A stretch of 58,718 bases of DNA from Ancylomarina sp. 16SWW S1-10-2. Lineage in GTDB: Bacteria; Bacteroidota; Bacteroidia; Bacteroidales; Marinifilaceae. The stretch covers positions 1 through 58,718 of the forward strand of contig NZ_SADB01000024.1 in assembly GCF_009669305.1 (NCBI RefSeq), in the 5' to 3' direction. The translations under genes and the position numbers were made by a program. The notes under the pieces are model-generated. The model had not been told where the DNA came from, did no database searches, and saw only the letters and a list, made by a program, of their open reading frames with translations. Shown piece after piece: positions 16,896 through 27,063 of this stretch (positions are counted from its first letter, which is position 1; every line of letters starts with the position of its first letter).

Positions 16896-17447
16896 ATGAA
16901 TATTCTCGATATTTTTATAGGACTTCCTTTAATTTATGCCTTATATAAGGGCTTTACAAAAGGTTTTATTTACGAAGCGGCAACATTAGCTGCTCTAATT
17001 TTAGGCGTATATGGAGCTATCCATTTTTCTGATTTCACGGCAGAAGTTATTCAAGACACATTTAAGTATGAGTCGCAATATATGGAGTACATATCATTTA
17101 TTGTAACTTTCATAGTTATTGTTATCGGTATTAATCTTATTGGGCGAATAATCGATAAGCTAGTAGAAGCAGTCGCTTTGGGTTTTGTAAATCGTCTTTT
17201 TGGTCTTGCTTTTGGTTTATTAAAAGGGGTTATTCTTTTGAGTATTATTATTCATCTTTTAAATTACGTCAACGACAAATTAAATTTTATTTCTCAAGAA
17301 AAAAAGGCTGAAAGCTTACTTTATGAACCAATGTCTACCGTTTCGGATACCTTATTCGATTTCTTCGATTCTGATTTTTCTACAACTAAAGCAAATATTG
17401 AGGATAAGATTAAGGAAAGTACCGAAAAGGTTAAGAAATCAATATAG
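16896..17447 (+). CDS. cvpA: CvpA family membrane protein
   Basis: 183 aa with four predicted membrane helices: LDIFIGLPLIYALYKGFTKGF at the start, then segments near 30-45, 62-85 and 98-125. The opening D-I-x-I-x-x-P and GFxKGF pattern is the CvpA/colicin V production family signature. The C-terminal 50 residues are charged. The family is linked to envelope integrity; a specific role here is not known. It is probably co-transcribed with the DUF3667 gene 10 nt downstream. Confidence 0.88.
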   Translation: MNILDIFIGLPLIYALYKGFTKGFIYEAATLAALILGVYGAIHFSDFTAEVIQDTFKYESQYMEYISFIVTFIVIVIGINLIGRIIDKLVEAVALGFVNRLFGLAFGLLKGVILLSIIIHLLNYVNDKLNFISQEKKAESLLYEPMSTVSDTLFDFFDSDFSTTKANIEDKIKESTEKVKKSI

Positions 17448-17457
17448 GGGAGTCTGA

Positions 17458-18507
17458 ATGCAAAATAATATGAGAAAGTCGCTGGGTTTGAAGATTAACA
17501 AGTTTATACCAAAACTTTCTTCTACCAAGGCGTTTCATTATAAGGGTTTGTGTCCCAATTGTAATCATCCTGTAGATGGAAAATTCTGTCCTAATTGCGG
17601 CCAATCTGCTAAAGATTTTCACCGCCCATTTTTAAGTGTCGTTTCAGATTCCTTAGGAGAGGCCTTATCTCTCGATAATAAATTTTTTCGTACACTTCTT
17701 CCTCTTATTATTAGGCCTGGATTTCTAACAAAGGAATTTATGAAAGGTAGGAGAGCTACATATACACCACCTTTTCCCTTATACCTGTTTCTAACATTTT
17801 TCGCCTTTTTATTACTTGCTAGTAATCATAGACCAGAAACCGATTCTGAAAAAAACTTGACCATTAAGAGTGAAGATGGAAAAGATGTTCAGCTCTTGTC
17901 TTATTTTGATAAGGCATTAGATAGGGGTACTATAAAAGGAGATAGTTTAGTCTTAGATAGTTTGGTTAAAGACGCAGTTCCGGAAAATAAGCTAATTACA
18001 AATAATGTAGATTCAGTTTCGAATACAGAACCCATCGTTTCGCATATATATGTAAAGACTGGTGATAGAATTATAAATGATGACCTGAAAAATATGATTA
18101 ATCTGTGGCGTTTAAATCCCACATTAATGATGGATAATGCTTTTAAAAAATTATCTCAGACCTTATTCTTTATTTTGCCTCTTTTTGCTCTATTCTTAGC
18201 TTTATTTTATATTCGACGGAAACATTTTTTGTTAGAGCATTTATTGATATCCTTAAATTTCCACTCCTTTATTTTTGTGGTGGTAATTGTAAGTGAATTG
18301 CTTATTATGACTGGAATTAATGGGATATATCCTTTTGCCTTTTCCCTTTATTTGCTGATACCAATTCAACTGTTTTTAACATTAAAATTTTACTACGAAC
18401 AATCTTGGTTTAAGACAGTAATCAAATTTTTATTGCTTTCGTTGATATATAATATTTTGCTTCTTGGAGGCATTTTATATAGTTTACTCGCATTAGCTGT
18501 TGAATAG
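17458..18507 (+). CDS. DUF3667 family membrane protein with N-terminal zinc ribbon
   Basis: 349 aa. Residues 32-50 hold CPNCNHPVDGKFCPNCGQ, a two-pair Cys zinc ribbon. Next is the DUF3667-type segment with RTLLPLIIRPGFLTKEFMKG and RRATYTPPFPLYLFLTFFAF. Membrane helices lie near 105-120, 238-255, 265-285, 290-310 and 320-345, with a soluble loop of about 110 residues between the first two. Function unknown; common in Bacteroidota. It follows cvpA by 10 nt. Confidence 0.85.
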   Translation: MQNNMRKSLGLKINKFIPKLSSTKAFHYKGLCPNCNHPVDGKFCPNCGQSAKDFHRPFLSVVSDSLGEALSLDNKFFRTLLPLIIRPGFLTKEFMKGRRATYTPPFPLYLFLTFFAFLLLASNHRPETDSEKNLTIKSEDGKDVQLLSYFDKALDRGTIKGDSLVLDSLVKDAVPENKLITNNVDSVSNTEPIVSHIYVKTGDRIINDDLKNMINLWRLNPTLMMDNAFKKLSQTLFFILPLFALFLALFYIRRKHFLLEHLLISLNFHSFIFVVVIVSELLIMTGINGIYPFAFSLYLLIPIQLFLTLKFYYEQSWFKTVIKFLLLSLIYNILLLGGILYSLLALAVE

Positions 18508-18609
18508 ATGCTCGATATAAGGATGATAAGAGGGTAAAATTCTTATCTTTGTCAGTTAAAATTAATTATAGAATATTACGAACCGATTAGGTCTTAAATA
18601 ATAAGCAAA

Positions 18610-19902
18610 ATGAATTTTATAGAAGAATTACAGTGGCGTGGCATGATTCACGATATGATGCCAGGTATCGAAGGACAATTAGAAAAAGAATTGACATCGG
18701 CATACGTGGGAATTGATCCTACTGCTGATTCTCTACATATAGGACACCTTGTGGGTGTTATGATGCTTAAGCATTTTCAGGTAGCGGGTCATAAGCCTAT
18801 CGTTTTGGTAGGTGGTGCAACAGGTATGATTGGTGATCCTTCGGGAAAATCACAAGAAAGAAATTTACTTGACGAGAAAACATTGCGTCACAATCAAGAC
18901 TGTTTAAGAAAGCAACTATCAGGTTTTCTAGATTTCGATTCAGATGCTGATAATGCTGCTGAAATGGTAAACAATTACGATTGGATGAAGGAATTTTCTT
19001 TCCTTGATTTTATTCGCGATATCGGAAAGCACATCACCGTGAATTATATGATGAGTAAAGATTCTGTAAAGAAACGTTTGTCTTCAGAATCGAAAACAGG
19101 TCTGTCTTTTACTGAATTTACATACCAATTAGTTCAAGGGAATGACTTTTTAGAGCTTTACAATTCGAAAAATTGTAAACTTCAAATGGGTGGATCCGAT
19201 CAGTGGGGTAATATTACTACGGGTACAGAATTAATTCGTCGTAAAGAAGGTGGTCAGGCTTGGGCAATTACTTGTCCGTTGATAACTAAAGCCGATGGTG
19301 GTAAGTTTGGTAAAACGGAATCTGGAAACATTTGGCTCGATGCTAAATACACATCGCCATATAAATTCTACCAGTTTTGGTTGAATACATCCGATGAGGA
19401 TGCAGAGAAGTATATTAAGATTTTTACTTTAATGTCGCAAGAAGAGGTTGCTGTACTTGTTGAAGAACACAAAGAGGCACCTCATATGCGTAAATTGCAA
19501 CAACGCTTGGCTAAAGAGGTGACAATTATGATTCACTCTGAGGCTGATTATGAAATGGCTGTTGAAGCATCTCAAATTCTATTTGGCAAATCTACTGCTG
19601 ATACATTGCGTAAGCTTGATGAAGATACTTTCCTTTCAGTTTTTGAAGGTGTACCTCAATTTAATGTTGATAAATCGGAATTTGAAAAGGGTATTGATAT
19701 CGTAGAACTTTTAGCTGTGAAAGCTGAAGTGTTTCCATCAAAAGGAGAATTAAGACGTCTTTTTAAAGGTAATGCAATTAGTCTAAATAAGGAAAAAGAG
19801 CCTAATGCAGAATTGATAGTTACCAAAGAGCATCTTATTGCTGATAAGTATTTGTTGGTGCAAAAAGGGAAAAAGAATTATTTCTTAATTGTAGCTTGTT
19901 AA
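18610..19902 (+). CDS. tyrS: Tyrosine--tRNA ligase
   Basis: 430 aa, standard length. The HIGH motif is exact (43-46, LHIGHLVG), the tyrosine-binding region includes YQLVQGNDF and [10 protein letters not shown], and the KMSKS-type loop is KFGKT. The C-terminal 70 residues form an S4-like tRNA-binding domain ([19 protein letters not shown]). It activates tyrosine and charges tRNA-Tyr in the cytosol. A -7-like TATCTTTG at 18544-18551 may be its promoter. Confidence 0.97.
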   Translation: MNFIEELQWRGMIHDMMPGIEGQLEKELTSAYVGIDPTADSLHIGHLVGVMMLKHFQVAGHKPIVLVGGATGMIGDPSGKSQERNLLDEKTLRHNQDCLRKQLSGFLDFDSDADNAAEMVNNYDWMKEFSFLDFIRDIGKHITVNYMMSKDSVKKRLSSESKTGLSFTEFTYQLVQGNDFLELYNSKNCKLQMGGSDQWGNITTGTELIRRKEGGQAWAITCPLITKADGGKFGKTESGNIWLDAKYTSPYKFYQFWLNTSDEDAEKYIKIFTLMSQEEVAVLVEEHKEAPHMRKLQQRLAKEVTIMIHSEADYEMAVEASQILFGKSTADTLRKLDEDTFLSVFEGVPQFNVDKSEFEKGIDIVELLAVKAEVFPSKGELRRLFKGNAISLNKEKEPNAELIVTKEHLIADKYLLVQKGKKNYFLIVAC

Positions 19903-19973
19903 TATCATTCATATAATGTAGTTTTATGTTTTCTACATTGAATCTATCTAACTGATTAACTAAATATTAAACT

Positions 19974-20423
19974 ATGAAGATTTTAAATTACACATTAATA
20001 TTACTATTTACATTCGGGATGTTAAGTTGCAGTAGTAGTGGGGGAGGTTCTGATGAAACTGCACCAGTTGTTAGTTTCAATAGTCCAAGTACAAGCGCTT
20101 CAGCTCCTACAAAAATTGTTTCAGGAGCAACTGTAAGTTTTACAGGTACTGTAAGTGATAATAAGGAATTAAAATCTATTGCTTTTTCTAATATTAGTGG
20201 ATCAGCAACAAAAACAGTGAATGACTTTATTACTGATTTTAATGCGAAATTAGCTGACGAAAAACCTAGTTCTATTTCGGTATTGGATAAAGAAACATAT
20301 AATGTAGGTTTCTCAATTGAAACTTTAGCTGGTGCTCCTGCTGCAACTTATACAATGACTTGTACAGTTATTGATAGTTCAGATAATCCAACAACAGTGA
20401 CTTTTTACATCACCGTGGAATAA
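19974..20423 (+). CDS. Small lipoprotein with Ig-like fold (DUF4625-like)
   Basis: 149 aa. The lipobox LSCSSS puts the lipidated Cys at residue 19, followed by a Ser/Gly linker. The rest reads as one beta-sandwich: DETAPVVSFNSP, SGATVSFTGTVSDNKEL and a terminal YTMTCTVIDSSDNPTTVTFY resemble DUF4625/cadherin-like lipoproteins of Bacteroidota. Presumably exported to the cell envelope; function unknown. It ends at a strong terminator. Confidence 0.75.
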   Translation: MKILNYTLILLFTFGMLSCSSSGGGSDETAPVVSFNSPSTSASAPTKIVSGATVSFTGTVSDNKELKSIAFSNISGSATKTVNDFITDFNAKLADEKPSSISVLDKETYNVGFSIETLAGAPAATYTMTCTVIDSSDNPTTVTFYITVE

Positions 20424-20446
20424 ACGTTGATTTAAATATAGACTTA

Positions 20447-20478
20447 AAGACCTAAGCATTGCTTAGGTCTTTTTTTTG
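20447..20478 (+). terminator. Rho-independent terminator
   Basis: Perfect stem AAGACCTAAGC/GCTTAGGTCTT with an ATT loop and T8. Confidence 0.93.
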
Positions 20479-20647
20479 CTCTTTAGTTTCTTATTTTTCC
20501 TTTTTCAGGTTTTGTAAATCATATTTTCCTTCAAATTAAGTACTTAATACGACTTCCATATAACTTTTTTTGAAAAAAAATAAGCTCTGTATGTCTAGTA
20601 AAATTGAGCTTTGTAGTGAGTGTATAAATATTTATATGGTACTATGT

Positions 20648-20680
20648 ATTGCATATTACCTTTTAAAAGACGTATATTTG
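20648..20680 (+). promoter_or_regulatory. Bacteroidota-type promoter for the PadR/PspC operon
   Basis: TATATTTG at 20673-20680 with ATTG at 20648-20651, a 21-bp gap identical to the spacing of the rRNA-type promoters at the right end of the window. Confidence 0.65.
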
Positions 20681-20730
20681 TATAGCAAGTAAGTGTGTTT
20701 AGAATAGTATTGTATTAAAACATATCTGTA

Positions 20731-21090
20731 ATGAAAAGGAAAATAAATAGAATCGTAGTTGTATTTCTGTTGTTTGGATTTTGTATTAGTCCACTAATAT
20801 TAAAATCTCAGACGATTCAATCTACAAGTTCAATATTTTTTTCGTTAAGCTCAGATTCACAACCTAATATCAATAACTGGTTTAGCTTTAAATACTTTTT
20901 TGATTCTGATTGGTCATCAATCGAAAAGGAAACAACTAAAACAGATAGTTTGAAAAAAACACACGAAATTAAATCTAAGGCAAAGCGTTCACATGATTCA
21001 ATTAGCCCAAAATCTAAAGAAAATTCTTTAAAGAAATTAAGCAAAACGAATTTTAGAAATATGCCTATTGTTATTAAAACACGAATTTAA
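20731..21090 (+). CDS. Small exported protein, unrecognised
   Basis: 119 aa. An N-terminal hydrophobic segment RIVVVFLLFGFCISPLIL reads as a signal peptide with possible cleavage after QT. The mature part is Ser/Lys-rich, with a low-complexity basic region (KTHEIKSKAKRSHDSISPK), and no known domain. It sits 11 nt before the padR gene and behind a good promoter, so it is probably the first gene of the envelope-stress operon. Confidence 0.55.
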   Translation: MKRKINRIVVVFLLFGFCISPLILKSQTIQSTSSIFFSLSSDSQPNINNWFSFKYFFDSDWSSIEKETTKTDSLKKTHEIKSKAKRSHDSISPKSKENSLKKLSKTNFRNMPIVIKTRI

Positions 21091-21101
21091 AAATATTCCA
21101 A

Positions 21102-21425
21102 ATGAAGATAGAAAATACGAAAGCCCAGATGCGAAAAGGAGTATTGGAATATTGTATTCTTTCCTTACTCTCGAAAAATGATGCTTACGCTTCGGATATT
21201 ATAAAAAAACTGAAGGAAGCTAAAATGATCGTTGTGGAGGGAACACTTTATCCCTTATTAACTCGACTTAAAAATGCCGGACTACTCAGCTATCGTTGGG
21301 AAGAATCGAAACAAGGACCTCCTCGTAAGTATTATGGAATTACCGAAACAGGACGAGCCTTTCTTATAGAATTAGATGGATCGTGGCAAGAACTTGTTGA
21401 TGCTGTAACCATAGTAAAAGTGTAG
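21102..21425 (+). CDS. PadR-family transcriptional regulator
   Basis: 107 aa. Winged-helix PadR domain: MRKGVLEYCILSLLSKNDAY, YASDIIKKLKEA, VVEGTLYPLLTRLKNAGLL and GPPRKYYGITETG. It is a short form without the C-terminal dimerisation helix bundle of long PadR proteins. PadR next to PspC proteins is common in this phylum and elsewhere, where it represses the operon; autoregulation here is inferred. Confidence 0.93.
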   Translation: MKIENTKAQMRKGVLEYCILSLLSKNDAYASDIIKKLKEAKMIVVEGTLYPLLTRLKNAGLLSYRWEESKQGPPRKYYGITETGRAFLIELDGSWQELVDAVTIVKV

Positions 21426-21516
21426 GTAACTTAAAAAAAAGAAATGTATTTGAAATTATTTTAATGCTCACTAAGTCAAATTGCTTAGCTGGTGTTTAAA
21501 TATTAAAATAAAAAAG

Positions 21517-23082
21517 ATGAAAAAGACATTCACAATAAACATAAGCGGTAGCATTTTTCATATAGACGAAGATGCATATGAAAAACTCCAAGCTTATTTA
21601 CGTAGTATCAGTGCTCACTTTGGAGTAAGTGAAGAAGGGCGTGAAATTATTACTGATATAGAGTTACGGATTTCTGAAATTTTTAATGAGAAATTAAGCT
21701 CAAAAGATCAGGTTGTTACAGAAACAATGATTGATGAGGTGATTACCATAATGGGAAAACTTGAAGAAATTTTTGAAACTGATAACGATGAGGACGAAAT
21801 AATTACTGAAACGAAACAAACATATCGTAGACGGAGATTATTTCGCGATCCAGACCATAGAGTATTTGGTGGTGTTGCAAGTGGTTTGTCGGCTTATTTT
21901 GGTATCGACGTCGTCGTTCTTCGTTTAATTTTTGTTCTCCTTTTCTTCTTAGGATATGGATTCTCACTATTACTTTATATCATCTTGTGGATTGTTGTTC
22001 CTAAGGCAAACACAACCGCTCAAAAGCTTGAGATGAAAGGTGAACGGGTAAATATATCTAATATCGAAAAATCGATAAAAGACGAATATCAAGAAGTAAA
22101 AGAGAATTTCGATAATATGCGCGAAAAGAGAGGCCCTCAGGTAAAAGATGGTTTTGATAAGGGTGTCGATTTTGCCGGTTCAGCTTTACGTCTATTTTTA
22201 AAGATTGTCTTAATCGTTTTAGGATTAGGTCTAATTATAGCAGGTTTTATCTCTCTATTAACCTTTCTAGGATCGGTCATTTTTACAACGACAATGATTG
22301 GACCATTCTCAGGTCTGGATTTACCAGGAATGATGGTTCCAGAAATGTTCTTTACGGGTATGGGAATTAAGTTATTCTCTCTAGGTTTAATTATTGTGAT
22401 TGGTATTCCATTAGTCATGCTCATGTTTGTTGGAATTAAATTGCTAGTAAAATTTAAAACAAACAATAAGGCGATTGGTCTTACTGCATTCGCTCTTTGG
22501 TTGGGTGGTTTAATTCTACTTATTTCTGTTGGAATTACTCAAGCTAAATCATACATCAGTAGTGGAACAACTCATTCCGATACCGAAGTTCTTAATAATT
22601 TTGATAGCAATACGCTTTATCTAAGAGCTGAGAAAAATATTGATTTCGATTGGCGGGATGCGGCTGATATCGATGGTGTGAAAGTGATTGTGAAAGACGA
22701 TGAAAAGCTGGTTTTAGGTGAACCTACTTTAGATATTGAAAGAAGTCAATCTGATAATTTTGAAATTATCTTAAAGAGAAAATCAAGAGGAAGAACTCAT
22801 GGCGATGCTGTCGAGAATGCTGAGGAAATTAAATATTCTTGGAATCAGATCGATTCATTAATGATTTTTGACGAATATTTTACACTGCCAGTAGGCGATA
22901 AGTGGAGAAATCAAAAGCTGCAAATCATACTTAAAGTTCCAGAAGGAAAGTCTGTTTTCTTAGATAAAAGTGTTGACGATATTATTCATGACATAGAAAA
23001 TGTTAGCAATACTTGGGATGGTGATATGATAGGAAAGAAATGGATAATGAAGCAAGAAGGATTGACTTTGTATCGTGACTAA
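21517..23082 (+). CDS. PspC-domain membrane protein with N-terminal HAAS-like region
   Basis: 521 aa from ATG 21517. An upstream TTG at 21481 would add 12 unlikely residues. An N-terminal helical region (1-90, KLQAYLRSISAHFG... EIITDIELRISEIF) precedes a PspC domain (about 105-165: RLFRDPDHRVFGGVASGLSAYFG, then two close helices). Four more helices occur between about 225 and 345, followed by a soluble periplasmic-side domain ending the protein. PspC proteins take part in envelope stress responses. Transcribed with the padR gene 91 nt upstream. Confidence 0.88.
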   Translation: MKKTFTINISGSIFHIDEDAYEKLQAYLRSISAHFGVSEEGREIITDIELRISEIFNEKLSSKDQVVTETMIDEVITIMGKLEEIFETDNDEDEIITETKQTYRRRRLFRDPDHRVFGGVASGLSAYFGIDVVVLRLIFVLLFFLGYGFSLLLYIILWIVVPKANTTAQKLEMKGERVNISNIEKSIKDEYQEVKENFDNMREKRGPQVKDGFDKGVDFAGSALRLFLKIVLIVLGLGLIIAGFISLLTFLGSVIFTTTMIGPFSGLDLPGMMVPEMFFTGMGIKLFSLGLIIVIGIPLVMLMFVGIKLLVKFKTNNKAIGLTAFALWLGGLILLISVGITQAKSYISSGTTHSDTEVLNNFDSNTLYLRAEKNIDFDWRDAADIDGVKVIVKDDEKLVLGEPTLDIERSQSDNFEIILKRKSRGRTHGDAVENAEEIKYSWNQIDSLMIFDEYFTLPVGDKWRNQKLQIILKVPEGKSVFLDKSVDDIIHDIENVSNTWDGDMIGKKWIMKQEGLTLYRD

Positions 23083-23189
23083 GATTGTGGTTTTATATAT
23101 TTTCTAATCTATTTAATGACGAAGCTCTTGTTCGTTTTGGTCGGTTGAGCCAGTTGCTTGTTATTAGATGCACATTAAAATTTAAACAG

Positions 23190-23678
23190 ATGAAAAAAGT
23201 AGCAATTATATTAATGGTTATCCTTTTTCCGGTGCTGATTCAAGCACAAACAAAGGCAGAAAAATTACATGAGAAATATTCGAAGATAGATGGATTCAAC
23301 AGTTTCAGTTTTTCGGGTAACTTTTTAAAGAATCTCGATTTCGATGTGGACGAGGATGAGTTGGAAAAGAATATAACTGGAGATTGTGATGCCATTAAGC
23401 TTTTGAGTTATAAAAAAGAGAATGGCGATGAAACTAAGTTTAAGAAAATTATCATTTCTGCATTCACTTCGGGTAAATATAAGCAGGTGCTTAATGATGA
23501 AGATGGGGATGATGATTCTGATGAAGTTTACTTTTTTGCTCTAGGTAATAAAAAACGATTTAGTGAATTCCACCTTTTACATTGTAATGAGAACAGAACA
23601 TCACTCGTTTCATTTTTTGGCGATTTTCATATCGATGAGTTAAAAACGCTTTCTCAGTATAAATTCGGTGATAATTAA
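23190..23678 (+). CDS. DUF4252-like exported protein
   Basis: 162 aa from ATG 23190; an upstream in-frame start would put 35 non-signal residues before a clean signal peptide (MKKVAIILMVILFPVLIQAQ). The mature part (KAEKLHEKYSKIDGFNSFSFSG... LLSYKKENGDETKFKKI) follows the pattern of DUF4252 proteins, which are envelope proteins of unknown function often beside PspC or sigma/anti-sigma genes. Confidence 0.72.
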   Translation: MKKVAIILMVILFPVLIQAQTKAEKLHEKYSKIDGFNSFSFSGNFLKNLDFDVDEDELEKNITGDCDAIKLLSYKKENGDETKFKKIIISAFTSGKYKQVLNDEDGDDDSDEVYFFALGNKKRFSEFHLLHCNENRTSLVSFFGDFHIDELKTLSQYKFGDN

Positions 23679-23689
23679 TTTAGAATAAG

Positions 23690-24250
23690 ATGATGAACAA
23701 GAGAACAATTTTAAGTGCGATTTTTATTTTGTCAGTTTTGGTAGCTCTTTTTAGTTTAATAAATGGACTGAAGTTGATTTATGAATTTAAGAGTAATATC
23801 GTAGAACTCACAATTCCGTCCGAACTAGAAGTTGAACCTGAAAATGGGATATATGACTTGTTTGTAGTGTATACGAAATCAGACAAAAAAGAGGTTGTTG
23901 CTCGTTTAGCATCAAAGGATGTTTTAAGCCAGATTATTATAAGTACAAAAGATGACCTAAATATTCCCATAAGTAAAAAGGAGTCAAATGTAACTTACAC
24001 CATACTCAATAATTCATACAAAAACATTGGGTATTTTGAGATTGATAGAAAGCAAACCATAAAAATTGAATCTAATGCTAAAAATATTCAGTCAGAGAAA
24101 TTAGCGTATGCGAAAGAAGGATCGTTTGTTTACTTTTTTGATATCATGAAATATGGCTTGTTGTTTGTGTTGAGTGTTGGAGCAAGTTTAATTATCGGAA
24201 TTTCGCTTATTATCATGAAAAGGAATAAGAATAAAATTACAGTAGGATAA
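23690..24250 (+). CDS. Two-helix membrane protein, unrecognised
   Basis: 186 aa with one membrane helix at each end (about 7-27 and 152-174) and a beta-rich domain of about 125 residues between them, probably outside the inner membrane. No family is recognised. It is 11 nt after the DUF4252 gene and 25 nt before a small PspC gene, so it belongs to the same operon. Confidence 0.7.
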   Translation: MMNKRTILSAIFILSVLVALFSLINGLKLIYEFKSNIVELTIPSELEVEPENGIYDLFVVYTKSDKKEVVARLASKDVLSQIIISTKDDLNIPISKKESNVTYTILNNSYKNIGYFEIDRKQTIKIESNAKNIQSEKLAYAKEGSFVYFFDIMKYGLLFVLSVGASLIIGISLIIMKRNKNKITVG

Positions 24251-24275
24251 AAATTTACCATTTAAACTATTAGAT

Positions 24276-24476
24276 ATGCAACGTTTATACAAATCAAGCG
24301 ATAAAAAAGTAGCAGGGGTGTGTGGAGGCTTGTCGCATTATATAAACCCAGAGCTAGATCCAATAATTGTAAGAGCCATTTTTATGATTGTGTGCTTATT
24401 TAATCCTTTGGCACTAATCGCTTATTTGGTTTTGGCACTTATGTTAGAAGATAATCCAGTAAGAGTAAGTGATTGA
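24276..24476 (+). CDS. Small stand-alone PspC protein
   Basis: 66 aa, almost only the PspC domain: LYKSSDKKVAGVCGGLSHYI, then a hydrophobic hairpin IVRAIFMIVCLFNPLALIAY. Last gene of the PadR/PspC operon, followed by a terminator. Confidence 0.9.
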   Translation: MQRLYKSSDKKVAGVCGGLSHYINPELDPIIVRAIFMIVCLFNPLALIAYLVLALMLEDNPVRVSD

Positions 24477-24535
24477 GATAGACGATAGACTCATTCCTCT
24501 TGACTTTGGTCTTTTTCAGTGGAGGTTTTTGAGTT

Positions 24536-24575
24536 AATAGAGCAAGCAATTGATGTTGTTTGCTCTATTTTTTTT
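24536..24575 (+). terminator. Rho-independent terminator of the PspC operon
   Basis: AATAGAGCAA pairs with TTGCTCTATT across a 14-nt loop and is followed by T8. Confidence 0.85.
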
Positions 24576-24592
24576 GCAATTGCTTTTATAAA

Positions 24593-25567
24593 CTATAATA
24601 CCTTTAATAATAAACTACCAATAACTAAAATCCCAAATATAATTTCAGAGATCTTAGTGTTACGATTCATTACAAAAAAGTAGCTGTATATGTAAGAAAG
24701 AGGTACGGCTGCAATAAAAATTTGAGCTATAATAGCCGATGGAAATAGAATGCCCGATGCAATGCTGGTTATAAACAGAGCAACCAATATAAGAAGGTAT
24801 TTTCTAGAACGAACACGTTTTTCCTCAAATCCCCAAATGGTAAAGAAAATTGATATTAAGCTTAATAGAGCCAAGAATATCCAATATAGAATATGGGAGA
24901 TTGAAAAACTGACTAGGTGTTCCTGATGTTCAAAGATCATTTTAGTTTGATCGATTATATCCTCTAAATTTCCTTGCCAAAAGAACCAGCAGAGAGCAAA
25001 GAATATGGGTATGAAAAATCCTATTAAACCACTCATAAATTCTCTCAATCGGAAAGCTCCAAGTATAATTAATGCCCATATAAACCAAAGAAAGAAAAGG
25101 GCAGAAGGCAAATAAAATAAACTTGATAAACCAATAAGTACACCAACATCAAATGCTGATGAAATACTCTGATTGGCATGATATATTTTGAAAACACGGT
25201 TGAGCGATAACAGTAATAAAAGAGCACTAATTAAGGCAGGGTGTAAGCCGTTTATTAGTATGGCACACGAAGCAAGTAGTATAAACAAAGCAGAGGGTAA
25301 ATCGGTTCGTTGCTTAATAAATATAAATTGCTCGTTGAGTTGAATAAGGCTGTAAGATATAATAAGGATAACTACAAATCCGAATATATTTAAATATAAT
25401 GGGTTACAATCGAGTATGCAAAGTAAAGCTTGGTATAACGGCATTTGTAAAGAATATTCAGCTAATAAAGCTGGATTCTGAAATGCATTAAAACACAAAA
25501 GAAAAGCAATTATAGGAATAAGAATAAAATAGATAGGCGATCTTCTCCTAAAAACTTTTAATAGCAT
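24593..25567 (-). CDS. Multi-pass membrane protein (DUF6427-like)
   Basis: 324 aa with about ten hydrophobic helices, starting RRRSPIYFILIPIIAFLLCF. The pattern of an N-terminal basic RRSP followed by polytopic membrane segments is like DUF6427, a Bacteroidota-only family of unknown function. It lies 54 nt downstream of purD on the same strand and may share its transcript. Confidence 0.65.
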   Translation of the reverse strand: MLLKVFRRRSPIYFILIPIIAFLLCFNAFQNPALLAEYSLQMPLYQALLCILDCNPLYLNIFGFVVILIISYSLIQLNEQFIFIKQRTDLPSALFILLASCAILINGLHPALISALLLLLSLNRVFKIYHANQSISSAFDVGVLIGLSSLFYLPSALFFLWFIWALIILGAFRLREFMSGLIGFFIPIFFALCWFFWQGNLEDIIDQTKMIFEHQEHLVSFSISHILYWIFLALLSLISIFFTIWGFEEKRVRSRKYLLILVALFITSIASGILFPSAIIAQIFIAAVPLSYIYSYFFVMNRNTKISEIIFGILVIGSLLLKVL

Positions 25568-25621
25568 TATTGTGATTTTAAAATTTTAACTTCTTTGCAA
25601 ACTCAATTGTAAACGGTTCGA

Positions 25622-26893
25622 TTATTGTAAATCGAAACCTATATCTTTTCTGTAATTTTTACCTTCAAATTGGATTTTCTCAGCACTGTTAAATGATTTT
25701 TTTAGAGCACTGTTAATCGTATCACCATAAGAACTTACTGCAATTACACGTCCACCATTTGTTACAACTTCGTTGTTTTTACTCGTTGTACCAGCGTGGA
25801 ATACAATACTGTCAGTTACCTGGTCAATACCACTTATTGTTTTGCCTTTTTCATAAGCTTCAGGATAACCACCCGCCACAAGCATAACAGTTGTTACAGT
25901 TCTCTCATCCAATTCCAGTTCAAATTGATCAAGTTTCTTATCGGCAACTGCTATCATTAACTCAAGAAAATCAGATTTGATACGTGGTAAAACAACTTCA
26001 GTCTCAGGATCACCCATTCTAACGTTATATTCTATAACAAATGGATCATCACCAACTTTCATTAGTCCAATAAACACGAAGCCCACAAATGGAGTTTTGT
26101 CTTTTTGGAAACCATCAATTGTTGGCTTGATTACACGCTCTTCAACCTTGCTCATGAATTCTTCATTGGCAAAATGCACAGGAGAAATGGCTCCCATACC
26201 ACCAGTATTTAAACCCGTATCGCCTTCACCAATTCTTTTGTAATCTTTAGCTTCAGCAAGTACTTTATAATTTTTACCATCAGTTAATACAAAAACAGAT
26301 AATTCTATTCCAGATAAAAATTCTTCAATAACCACCGTAGCGCTTGCAGCACCAAACATGCCGCCAATCATCTCCTTAAGCGAATTCTTTGCTTCCTCAA
26401 GATCTTCAATAATTAGAACACCTTTGCCAGCAGCCAGTCCATCGGCTTTAAGTACATAAGGAGCTTTTAAAGTCTCAAGAAATTCATATCCTTCTTCAAG
26501 ATTTTCAGATGTAATACTTCTGTATTGAGATGTAGGAATGTTATGGCGAGCCATAAAGTCTTTAGCGAAATCCTTACTGCCTTCCATTTCAGCAGCTGCC
26601 TTTTCTGGTCCAATTACAGCAACTTGTTTTAGTTTTTCATCGGCCAAGAAAAAGTCGTGAATACCATTTACCAATGGATCTTCAGGACCAACAATAACCA
26701 TATCTATAGCTTTGTCAAGAACAAAAGTTCTCACTTTTTCAAAATCATTGGGATCGATATTAACATTTTCAGCTAATTCTTTAGTCCCAGCATTACCAGG
26801 AGCCACATATAATTTATCAAGTTTATCGCTTTGTGATAATTTCCATGCAAAAGCATGTTCTCTACCTCCTGATCCTAATACAAGTACTTTCAT
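25622..26893 (-). CDS. purD: Phosphoribosylamine--glycine ligase (GAR synthetase)
   Basis: 423 aa, standard length. It makes GAR from phosphoribosylamine, glycine and ATP, an early step of purine synthesis. The N-terminal MKVLVLGSGGREHAFAWKLS is the PurD hallmark. The ATP-grasp core shows KADGLAAGKGVLI, GLNTGGMGAISP and the metal-binding EYNVRMGDPETEVVLPRI. No fusion. purM lies elsewhere in the window (51993-53162), so purine genes are dispersed. Confidence 0.97.
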   Translation of the reverse strand: MKVLVLGSGGREHAFAWKLSQSDKLDKLYVAPGNAGTKELAENVNIDPNDFEKVRTFVLDKAIDMVIVGPEDPLVNGIHDFFLADEKLKQVAVIGPEKAAAEMEGSKDFAKDFMARHNIPTSQYRSITSENLEEGYEFLETLKAPYVLKADGLAAGKGVLIIEDLEEAKNSLKEMIGGMFGAASATVVIEEFLSGIELSVFVLTDGKNYKVLAEAKDYKRIGEGDTGLNTGGMGAISPVHFANEEFMSKVEERVIKPTIDGFQKDKTPFVGFVFIGLMKVGDDPFVIEYNVRMGDPETEVVLPRIKSDFLELMIAVADKKLDQFELELDERTVTTVMLVAGGYPEAYEKGKTISGIDQVTDSIVFHAGTTSKNNEVVTNGGRVIAVSSYGDTINSALKKSFNSAEKIQFEGKNYRKDIGFDLQ

Positions 26894-27063
26894 CTGTTTC
26901 TAAATTTACTTTTCCAGTCTTACTTCTGGTGTGTCAATGAATTTATAAATATGGTATGGTTTTCAAATCATCATTTTTAAGGGATAATTTTGAAATGGCA
27001 AATTTACGGAATGATATGATTAATCAGCATTGTGAAATACTATTTTTTAAGACTTAAGTTGAA

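Larger units (their letters stand above)
20424..20730. other. Intergenic region with terminator and promoter
   Basis: Holds the terminator at 20447-20478 and the promoter at 20648-20680. Nothing else is recognised. Confidence 0.6.
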